7,315 nt of DNA, taken from NCBI GenBank assembly GCA_023387555.1, contig JAEWHY010000520.1:1-7315 (forward strand), given 5' to 3'. The notes below the pieces were generated by a model that was given only the letters and a program-made list of their open reading frames with translations, had not been told where the DNA came from and did not search any database. The stretch's first letter is position 1. Every line of letters starts with the position of its first letter. The position numbers and the translations under genes were made by a program. Positions 1 to 5,347 of the stretch are shown one piece after another. The DNA is from Pseudomonadota bacterium (lineage in GTDB: Bacteria > Pseudomonadota > Alphaproteobacteria > Rhizobiales > Xanthobacteraceae).

Positions 1-33
1 CACGAACGCCAGCAGGCAGTCGATCCGGTCCAT
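1..33 (-). CDS. LysR-type transcriptional regulator, N-terminal fragment (runs off left edge)
   Basis: Read leftward from the ATG at 33, the frame gives MDRIDCLLAFV and stays open to the edge. This pattern (M-D-R-hydrophobic-x-x-L-x-x-F-V) is the usual opening of the winged-helix DNA-binding domain of LysR-type regulators. An AGGAA ribosome-binding sequence lies 8 bases upstream of the ATG. Divergent placement from a catabolic gene, with inverted repeats between them, is the classical LysR arrangement, so it probably controls the styA-like gene in response to a pathway compound. Only 11 residues are visible, so the family call depends on the N-terminal pattern and context. Another regulator type remains possible. 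Confidence 0.6.
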   Translation of the reverse strand, partial: MDRIDCLLAFV

Positions 34-86
34 CAGAATAATTCCTGTCCGGAATAAATCTTATTCTGTTCATTCCATATACGGAA
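34..86. promoter_or_regulatory. Divergent control region with nested inverted repeats (candidate LysR operator)
   Basis: Two similar dyads are visible: ATTCC-N5-GGAAT at 41-55 and TTCC-N6-GGAA at 73-86. Their centres are about 31 bases apart, close to three helical turns. Both can be read as the T-N11-A pattern of LysR-type sites (T42/A54 and T74/A86). Overlapping them, CAGAATAA (34-41) is perfectly mirrored by TTATTCTG (61-68), and GAATAA (52-57) by TTATTC (61-66). LysR regulators usually bind a strong recognition site plus a weaker activation site, which fits the pair. I see no convincing -35/-10 pair for the styA-like gene, consistent with an activator-dependent promoter. Binding is inferred. 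Confidence 0.5.
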
Positions 87-136
87 GCCCGGATGCTGCC
101 CTAAGCTTCGCCGCAACAAGCAGAAAACTGAAAATC

Positions 137-150
137 GGGAGGATATCTTG
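137..150 (+). promoter_or_regulatory. Ribosome-binding site fixing a TTG start for the styA-like gene
   Basis: GGGAGGA at 137-143 is followed by a 4-base spacer and TTG at 148-150. No in-frame ATG lies nearby, and translation from the TTG gives the expected start of the FAD-binding fold (KRSIGIVGAG). TTG is therefore the likely initiation codon. Confidence 0.75.
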
Positions 151-1395
151 AAGCGTTCGATCGGAATCGTCGGCGCCGGTGTCGGCGGCCTGCATCTCGC
201 TCTCTATCTGCAAAAGCATGGTGTCGACGCGACGATCATCACCGATCGCGCTGCGGACGAGTATCGCGACTCGCGTCTGCTCAACACCGTCGCGCATCAC
301 TCCGTCACGATCGCACGCGAGAACGAACTCGGCATCGATCACTGGAACGATCCGAAGCTGTTCTATTACTACCACGATCACGTCTTCAACTTCCCGCAGC
401 CACTGCGCTTCCGCGGCGACTTCAAGAATCCCAGCCGCGCGGTCGATTACCGCATCTATCTGCCGACCCTGATGAATGACTTCGCCCGCCGCGGCGGCAA
501 GATCGAGATCCGCAAGATCGAGGAAGGCGACATTCCGGCACTGGTGAACCGCTTCGACCTGCTTGTCGTCTCCACCGGCAAGGGCGCGCTGGGCGATCTG
601 TTTTCCTACCGTCCGGAGCATTCGCCCTACACGCAGCCGCAGCGCCGGCTCTGCGTCGGCCTCTACAAGGGCGTGCGGCAACCGGATCCGATGAATGTCA
701 CGCTGTCGGTTTCGCCCGGCCACGGCGAGATGATCGTGATCCCGACGCTGACCTTTGACGGCATCGCCAATGCGCTGCTGATGGAGAATGTGCCGGGCGG
801 CGACATGGAGGAACTCGCCACGCTGAATTACGAGCAGGACCGCAGCCGCTTCCTGCAGGTGCTGCTGGGCAAGCTCGAAAAGCATCACCCCACCACATAC
901 GACCGCATCGACACCGCGACCTTCGATCTCGCGCAGCCGCAGGACCTTCTGCAGGGCGGCGTCGTGCCCACCGTGCGCAATTCAACCGTGCAATTCGACG
1001 GCGGCAAATGCGCGATCGCGCTCGGCGACCTGCATTCGGTGGTCGATCCGATGATGGGCCAGGGCGCCAACATGGCCTCCTATGCCGCCTTCGTGCTGGG
1101 CGAGGAAATCGTCAAGGCCGACGCGCTCGACGCGCGGTTCTGCGAAAAGGTCGACTGGCGCCGCCAGGACCGCGTGCTCGCGGCCTCGCGCTGGACCAAC
1201 CTGATGCTGGCGCCGCCCTCCGAGGCGATGGGCGCGCTGATTGGGACGATGAGCCAGAACAAGGCGCTGTGCGACGAATTTACCGAGAACTTCAATTATC
1301 CCGAACGGCAGTGGGATCGCATCGCATCGCCGGAGCGCATCTTCGCCTGGCTCGGGAGTGTCGCATCGCCGCAGGCGGCGACCGCGGCGGCGTAA
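148..1395 (+). CDS. styA: Styrene monooxygenase, FAD-dependent oxygenase subunit (StyA family)
   Basis: This group E flavoprotein monooxygenase would use FADH2 supplied by a separate reductase, plus O2, to epoxidise styrene or a similar aryl-alkene in the cytoplasm. The 415-residue length matches StyA. The N-terminal dinucleotide-binding motif GAGVGG is at 9-14, followed by RLLNTVAH (43-50), NPSRAVDYR (94-102), SPGHGEM (189-195), the flavin GD motif at G293-D294, and DPMMGQGANMAS (300-311). The C-terminal region has NFNYPERQWDR (381-391), which closely resembles Pseudomonas StyA. The residues I recall as the fingerprint of styrene rather than indole monooxygenases (N46, V48, H50, Y73, H76, S96) are all present. 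There is no fused reductase domain, so it is not the StyA2B type, and no styB is in the window. It is divergent from a LysR-like gene. The actual substrate could be another alkene, indole or a sulfide. Confidence 0.88.
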   Translation: MKRSIGIVGAGVGGLHLALYLQKHGVDATIITDRAADEYRDSRLLNTVAHHSVTIARENELGIDHWNDPKLFYYYHDHVFNFPQPLRFRGDFKNPSRAVDYRIYLPTLMNDFARRGGKIEIRKIEEGDIPALVNRFDLLVVSTGKGALGDLFSYRPEHSPYTQPQRRLCVGLYKGVRQPDPMNVTLSVSPGHGEMIVIPTLTFDGIANALLMENVPGGDMEELATLNYEQDRSRFLQVLLGKLEKHHPTTYDRIDTATFDLAQPQDLLQGGVVPTVRNSTVQFDGGKCAIALGDLHSVVDPMMGQGANMASYAAFVLGEEIVKADALDARFCEKVDWRRQDRVLAASRWTNLMLAPPSEAMGALIGTMSQNKALCDEFTENFNYPERQWDRIASPERIFAWLGSVASPQAATAAA

Positions 1396-1443
1396 ACCGC
1401 CGACTGATTCCGATTGAGGCGAAGCGTCACAGCATATTCCGTT

Positions 1444-1571
1444 CACCTCCCCCTTGCGGGGGAGGTCGCCTGCCGTAGCGAAGCGGAGGTAGGTGGGAGG
1501 GGGTAAGCAGGCTCTCTATTCGCTGCTTACCCCCTCCCCAACCCTCCCTCTCAAGGGGGGGAGGGAGCCCA
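1444..1571. repeat. Palindromic extragenic repeat, CTCCCC family, copy 1
   Basis: Three hairpins lie in a row. ACCTCCCCC (1445-1453) pairs with GGGGGAGGT (1458-1466). A perfect 16-bp stem joins 1495-1510 to 1523-1538. CCCTCCC (1542-1548) pairs with GGGAGGG (1559-1565). The element shares its opening hairpin and a TAGCGAAG segment with the repeat at 3453-3605. Elements of this kind are scattered between genes in Bradyrhizobium-like genomes. It fills much of the 288-base gap between the styA-like and EthD genes, where it could attenuate transcription or stabilise mRNA. The rest of the gap (1572-1683) is leader sequence in which I see no convincing promoter. Confidence 0.85.
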
Positions 1572-1683
1572 CCGAATTTGCCGCAAGCCTTGAATCCAAG
1601 ACGCAGGTTGACCACGCTTTAAGAACACGGAACAACTTCTGCGCTCGCAAATCAACGAAGCATCACGCAGAGGAAACGACACC

Positions 1684-1983
1684 ATGCACTGTCTCACCGT
1701 CATCTATCCGCGTCCTGACGACGAAGCCCATTTCAAGAAATACTATGAGGAGACGCACATCCCGCTGGCTAGACAGATGCCGGGGCTGAAATCCTGCCAT
1801 TACGCCTTCCCGGCAGCCGTCGGGCCCGCAGAGGTGCCGTTCTGCATCTTCCAGGCCTATTTCGAATCGCCGCAGGCGATGGGCCAGGCGATGCAGTCGC
1901 CGATTGGAGCGAAGGTTGCGGCCGACGTGCCGAATTATTCGCCCAAGGGCGCGACCATCTTCCATTTCGCGCAAGAGAAATAA
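1684..1983 (+). CDS. EthD family protein (small ferredoxin-like-fold protein)
   Basis: This 99-residue protein has the EthD pattern. Its N-terminal strand MHCLTVIYPR is followed by YYEETHIPLARQMPGL at 20-35, with the conserved His25, and a C-terminal ADVPNYSPKGATIF segment (80-93). Members are small dimeric alpha/beta-barrel proteins. The family and its relatives include proteins needed for ether breakdown, methylmuconolactone isomerases and polyketide-modifying enzymes, so the name does not fix a reaction. A GAGGA sequence 9 bases before the ATG supports the start. Only 29 bases separate it from the aldehyde dehydrogenase, so the two are almost certainly co-transcribed. Its place between an epoxidase gene and an aldehyde dehydrogenase gene suggests it acts on the pathway intermediate, possibly in epoxide or aldehyde rearrangement. 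That role is inference. Confidence 0.85.
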   Translation: MHCLTVIYPRPDDEAHFKKYYEETHIPLARQMPGLKSCHYAFPAAVGPAEVPFCIFQAYFESPQAMGQAMQSPIGAKVAADVPNYSPKGATIFHFAQEK

Positions 1984-2012
1984 CACCAACAATAACGCAA
2001 AGGACAACGTCC

Positions 2013-3425
2013 GTGCAGGAAACGCCCCGCTACAACCTCACCATCGGCGGCAAGTCCGTCCCCACCCGCGATCATTTCGAGGTCCGCAATCCGTCGACCG
2101 GCGAGGTCGTCGGGCTTGCGCCAAAGGCCAGCGTGGCGGACCTCGACCAGGCCGTGGATGCCGCGAAAACGGCGTTCGCGGCCTGGTCGAAAACCTCGCA
2201 GGAAGAGCGTCAAAAGCTCTGTCACGCGGCAGCGCAGAAGCTCACCGACAATGCCGAGGAAATCGCGCGCCTGATCACCCTCGAGCAGGGCAAGCCGCTG
2301 AACGGGCTCGGCTCTCGCTTCGAGATGGGCGGCGCCGGCGCCTGGGCGAATTACACCGCCTCGCTCGATATCCCGGTGAAGGTGCTGCAGGACAACAACG
2401 AAGGCCGCATCGAGCTGCATCGCCGTCCGATCGGCGTGGTCGGTTCGATCACGCCGTGGAACTGGCCGGTGCTGATCGCGATCTGGCACATCTTCCCGGC
2501 ACTCCGGGCTGGCAATACCGTGGTCAACAAGCCCTCGCCGTATACGCCGCTGTCTACCTTGCGCGCGATCGAGCTGATGAACGAGGTGCTGCCGGCCGGC
2601 GTCCTCAATGGCATCGCCGGCGAAGACAGCATCGGCGCGGCGATGTCCGCGCATGACGGCATCGGCAAGATCGTGTTCACCGGCTCGGCCGCGACCGGCA
2701 AGAAGGTGATGTCGAGCGCGGCGAATACGCTGAAGCGTCTGACGCTCGAACTCGGCGGCAACGACGCTGGCATCGTGCTGCCCGATGTCGATCCGAGGCA
2801 GATCGCGCCGGGGCTGTTCTGGGGCGGCTTCATCAACAACGGCCAGACCTGCGCGGCGCTGAAGCGGCTCTATGTGCATGACAGCGTCTATGACGATGTC
2901 TGCGCGGCGCTGGTCGATTTCGCCAAGACCATTCCGATGGGCGATGGCCTCAAGGACGACACGCAGCTCGGCCCGGTGCAGAACCGCATGCAATACGACA
3001 AGGTTGCGCGCCTCGTCGAAGCGGCGAAGCGCGGCGGCGGCAAGGTGCTGATGGGTGGCGAACCGGAGGCGGACAGTTTGTTCTATCCGGTCACGCTGAT
3101 CGGCGGCCTCGACAATGGCAATCCGCTGGTCGACGAGGAGCAGTTCGGACCGGCGCTGCCGATCATCCGCTATTCCGATGTCGATGAAGTCATCACGCGC
3201 GCCAACGACAACCCGAACGGCCTCGGCGGTTCGGTGTGGTCGAACAACATCGAGAAGGCCAAGGAATATGGCGCGCAGCTCGAATGCGGCACGGTGTGGA
3301 TCAACAAGCACGGACCGATCCAGCCCAACGTGCCGTTCGGCGGCGTCAAGAACTCCGGCATCGGCGTCGAATTCGGCGAGGAAGGCTTGTTCGAGAACAC
3401 CAACGTGCAGGTGATGTATAGCTGA
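2013..3425 (+). CDS. NAD(P)-dependent aldehyde dehydrogenase, AldA-like
   Basis: This 470-residue member of the aldehyde dehydrogenase superfamily oxidises an aldehyde to the carboxylic acid in the cytoplasm. All hallmark residues are visible: the oxyanion Asn150 in TPWN, Lys173 in NKPSP, FTGS at 222-225, the general base Glu246 in LELGG, the catalytic Cys280 in NNGQTCAALKRLYVH, and Glu376 in EEQFGP. The GQxCAA(I/L)KRLYVH stretch resembles the AldA-like subfamily rather than classical phenylacetaldehyde dehydrogenase. The start is GTG, with AAAGGA 8 bases upstream. It follows the EthD gene by 29 bases and closes the catabolic set. By position it could oxidise phenylacetaldehyde or a related arylacetaldehyde, the role of StyD in styrene degradation. 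Substrate specificity cannot be read from the sequence. Confidence 0.9.
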   Translation: MQETPRYNLTIGGKSVPTRDHFEVRNPSTGEVVGLAPKASVADLDQAVDAAKTAFAAWSKTSQEERQKLCHAAAQKLTDNAEEIARLITLEQGKPLNGLGSRFEMGGAGAWANYTASLDIPVKVLQDNNEGRIELHRRPIGVVGSITPWNWPVLIAIWHIFPALRAGNTVVNKPSPYTPLSTLRAIELMNEVLPAGVLNGIAGEDSIGAAMSAHDGIGKIVFTGSAATGKKVMSSAANTLKRLTLELGGNDAGIVLPDVDPRQIAPGLFWGGFINNGQTCAALKRLYVHDSVYDDVCAALVDFAKTIPMGDGLKDDTQLGPVQNRMQYDKVARLVEAAKRGGGKVLMGGEPEADSLFYPVTLIGGLDNGNPLVDEEQFGPALPIIRYSDVDEVITRANDNPNGLGGSVWSNNIEKAKEYGAQLECGTVWINKHGPIQPNVPFGGVKNSGIGVEFGEEGLFENTNVQVMYS

Positions 3426-3452
3426 GGGCGACTTCCCTCTCCCCACATCTGC

Positions 3453-3605
3453 CTTCACCCTCCCCCTTGTGGGGAGGGTCGATCGACTGAGCGATAGCGA
3501 AGGAGATCGGGGTGGGGGTGACTGGGATTGGATCGCCGCCTTTCAACAGCGACCCCCACCCCGCTCGCTTCGCTCGCGACCCTCCCCACAAGGGGGAGGG
3601 TGAAG
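3453..3605. repeat. Palindromic extragenic repeat, CTCCCC family, copy 2; possible bidirectional terminator
   Basis: The outer arms at 3453-3481 and 3577-3605 are perfect 29-bp inverted repeats. Each arm can also fold on itself (CCCTCCCC with GGGGAGGG). An inner 12-bp stem joins CGGGGTGGGGGT (3508-3519) to its complement at 3552-3563. The element occupies nearly the whole 186-base gap between the convergent aldehyde dehydrogenase and pterin dehydratase genes, ending 6 bases from the latter's stop codon. It could therefore stop or shield transcripts from both sides. It lacks a T-tract, so factor-independent termination is not evident. It is related to the repeat at 1444-1571. Confidence 0.88.
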
Positions 3606-3611
3606 ACCATA

Positions 3612-3902
3612 TCACCCCGCCAGCTTGTCCATCGCCTTGGCCAGCGCGATGTCCTTCTCGGTGAGCCCGCCCGCATCATGGGTCGAGAGCGTCACCTCCA
3701 CGGTCCGGTAGACATTCAGCCACTCGGGGTGATGATCGCGCTTCTCCGCGATCAGAGCGGCGCGCGTCATGAAGCCGAAGGCCTCGTTGAAATCCCGGAA
3801 CGTGAATTTGCGGAAGATCGCATCGCGCTCCATCAGGTCGGTCCAGCCGGGAATGGTCGCGAGCGCGGCCTTGCGGGCGTCGCCGGTGAGTTTGTCGGCC
3901 AT
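3612..3902 (-). CDS. phhB: Pterin-4a-carbinolamine dehydratase (4a-hydroxytetrahydrobiopterin dehydratase)
   Basis: This enzyme dehydrates 4a-hydroxytetrahydropterin, formed by aromatic amino acid hydroxylases, to the quinonoid dihydropterin for cofactor recycling. The 96-residue length is typical. The family signature is complete: E53-x3-H57-H58-P59, W61, Y65, H75 and D84. His57, His58 and His75 correspond to the three active-site histidines of the family. The N-terminal half contains GWT (19-21) and the conserved F-x-F-x-x-F-x-x-A-F-x-F-M region (33-45). A strong ribosome-binding site supports the ATG. It converges on the aldehyde dehydrogenase and diverges from the protease. No phenylalanine hydroxylase gene is in the window, so its partner must lie elsewhere, or it may serve another pterin-linked role. 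Confidence 0.93.
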   Translation of the reverse strand: MADKLTGDARKAALATIPGWTDLMERDAIFRKFTFRDFNEAFGFMTRAALIAEKRDHHPEWLNVYRTVEVTLSTHDAGGLTEKDIALAKAMDKLAG

Positions 3903-3906
3903 CGAT

Positions 3907-3914
3907 ACCTCCTT
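3907..3914 (-). promoter_or_regulatory. Near-perfect Shine-Dalgarno of the pterin dehydratase gene, next to a hairpin
   Basis: On the minus strand, AAGGAGGT lies 4 bases before the ATG. It is the strongest ribosome-binding sequence in the window. The palindromic repeat at 3917-4020 ends only two bases upstream of it, so a folded leader would sit against the ribosome site. Confidence 0.75.
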
Positions 3915-3916
3915 CT

Positions 3917-4020
3917 GTCATTCCGGGGCGGCCGCTGAAGGCGGACGAGCCCGGAATCCATAACCACGACCAGGAGTATGGATTCCGGGCTCGCGACCTG
4001 CGGTCGCGCCCCGGAATGAC
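3917..4020. repeat. Palindromic extragenic repeat, GTCATTCCGGGGCG family
   Basis: The outer arms GTCATTCCGGGGCG (3917-3930) and its exact complement (4007-4020) enclose a perfect 17-bp inner stem, CGAGCCCGGAATCCATA (3946-3962) with 3977-3993. A small side hairpin, CGACC-TGC-GGTCG, is at 3994-4006. The result is a branched cruciform-like element of a family common between genes in Bradyrhizobium and relatives. It differs from the two CTCCCC elements and from the one at 6996-7139. It lies between the divergent dehydratase and protease genes, mostly in the leader of the dehydratase. Confidence 0.9.
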
Positions 4021-4111
4021 CAATCCGAAGACTCCGCCACTTACGCAGATGCGGATCAGATAATAGCTTCATGCACGAACGGTTCGAAGCCGCATCGCGC
4101 GCGAGGCATTC

Positions 4112-5260
4112 ATGGGCTGGTCCGTCACCATCGGGTCGATCGCAGGCACCGCGGTCCGGATCCACATCACCTTCCTTTTGTTCCTCGTCTGGATCTTCGG
4201 CGCGGCCTATGCCTCCGGCGGGGCCACCGCGGCCTGGACCAGCCTGGTCTTCATCCTCCTCGTGTTCCTGTGCGTATTGGCGCATGAATTCGGTCACATC
4301 TTCACCGCGCGCGCCTTCGGCGTCGTGACCCCGGACGTGGTGCTGCTGCCGATCGGCGGCGTCGCCCGGCTCGAACGCATTCCGGAAAAACCCGGCGAGG
4401 AATTCCTGATCGCCATCGCGGGTCCCCTGGTGAACATCGTGATCGCCGCTGCGCTGCTGCTGTTCGCCGGCGCCGACGTGTCCTCGGGCGCCGCATTCGC
4501 CGCGCTCGACGACACCAAGGTTCCGATGGTCGACAAGCTCGCCGCGGTGAATCTGTTCCTCGCGCTGTTCAACCTGATCCCGGCCTTCCCGATGGATGGC
4601 GGGCGCATCCTGCGCGCCGGGCTCAGCGCCCGCCTCGGCTTCGTGCGCGCCACCGAGATTGCCGCGGCGATCGGACAGGGCGCGGCGTTCCTGCTCGGCT
4701 TTCTCGGCCTGTTCAACAACCCGATCCTGATCTTCATCGCGATCTTCGTCTATCTCGCCGCCTCCTCGGAAGCCCACATGGTGGCGCTGCGGGCGGTCTC
4801 GCGCGGCGTCCCCGTGCTCACGGCGACGATGACGCGGATCGCGACGCTTAAGCCCGACGCGCCGATCGAGGATGCGGTGCAGGTGCTGCTGCAGACCAGC
4901 CAGAGCGAATTTCCGGTGGTGGATGGCGAGAACCGGCCCGCCGGCCTCCTGACGCGCAGCGACATCATCCGCGCGCTCAAGGAATTCGGACCGCAGGCGC
5001 GGGTCAGCGAAGCCATGACCACCGACATCGTCAGCATCGATCGCCGCCGCCCGCTGGAAGAAGCGGTGAAACTGCTGCAGGAACGCGCGGCGCCTGCCGT
5101 TGCGGTGATCGAGCCGGATGGCCGGCTGGTCGGGCTGATCACCGCCGAAACCCTCGGCGAACTGATGATGGTGAGCCAGGCGATGCCGGAAGGGTTCCGG
5201 CTCGGCGGCGGCGACGGATCGCGCCGCGGGCCCTGGAGCCGGCCGGCGGGCGCCGCCTGA
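4112..5260 (+). CDS. Site-2 protease family zinc metalloprotease with two CBS domains (M50B)
   Basis: This 382-residue polytopic inner-membrane protease would cleave transmembrane substrates within the bilayer, as in regulated release of anti-sigma factors. The zinc motif HEFGH is at 58-62 (His58, Glu59, His62), and the third ligand is Asp162 in NLIPAFPMDGGRILRA (154-169). AGPLVN at 103-108 is also typical. About six hydrophobic segments are visible (near 17-33, 42-64, 98-120, 142-160, 186-201, 203-217). Two CBS domains follow (about 238-292 and 300-354), usually cytoplasmic sensors of adenine nucleotides. This places the protein in the CBS-containing subgroup without PDZ domains. A GAGG sequence 5 bases before the ATG supports the start. 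No sigma/anti-sigma pair is adjacent, so the substrate is unknown. Confidence 0.92.
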   Translation: MGWSVTIGSIAGTAVRIHITFLLFLVWIFGAAYASGGATAAWTSLVFILLVFLCVLAHEFGHIFTARAFGVVTPDVVLLPIGGVARLERIPEKPGEEFLIAIAGPLVNIVIAAALLLFAGADVSSGAAFAALDDTKVPMVDKLAAVNLFLALFNLIPAFPMDGGRILRAGLSARLGFVRATEIAAAIGQGAAFLLGFLGLFNNPILIFIAIFVYLAASSEAHMVALRAVSRGVPVLTATMTRIATLKPDAPIEDAVQVLLQTSQSEFPVVDGENRPAGLLTRSDIIRALKEFGPQARVSEAMTTDIVSIDRRRPLEEAVKLLQERAAPAVAVIEPDGRLVGLITAETLGELMMVSQAMPEGFRLGGGDGSRRGPWSRPAGAA

Positions 5261-5303
5261 TCTGTCGTAATATAGGACTCCTACGGCATGATATGGTCAC
5301 AAT

Positions 5304-5340
5304 TGATCCGGTATTGGGACGGACTGATCCGCTATTAGAC
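5304..5340 (+). repeat. Imperfect direct repeat upstream of the TAXI-like gene
   Basis: TGATCCGGTATTGGGAC (5304-5320) is repeated as TGATCCGCTATTAGAC (5325-5340), a 21-base offset equal to two helical turns. It sits in the 87-base gap between the protease stop and the earliest start of the next gene. It could be a paired protein-binding site. No clear -35/-10 promoter is recognisable beside it. Confidence 0.45.
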
Positions 5341-5347
5341 CGCTCCG

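Noticed and set aside
70..888. Minus-strand open frame of 272 codons opposite the styA-like gene
   Set aside because: It spans the divergent control region and lies antisense to a gene with unmistakable StyA motifs. No domain is visible.
1608..1636. Possible promoter with TTGACC before the EthD gene
   Set aside because: A -35-like TTGACC is present, but no acceptable -10 box lies 16-18 bases downstream.
1935..3458. Long minus-strand open frame of 507 codons
   Set aside because: It lies opposite the aldehyde dehydrogenase, whose family motifs are complete. The antisense frame is Arg/His/Asp-rich without any recognisable domain, as expected from GC-rich codon bias.
4036..4064. Possible promoter with GATAAT before the protease gene
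   Set aside because: GATAAT at 4059-4064 resembles a -10 box, but no matching -35 is present at the right spacing, so it was not listed as a feature.
3833..4777. Minus-strand open frame of 314 codons across the repeat and the protease gene
   Set aside because: It is rich in Glu/Asp/Arg/Gly, crosses a palindromic repeat and two real genes, and shows no domain. It is an antisense shadow of the protease.
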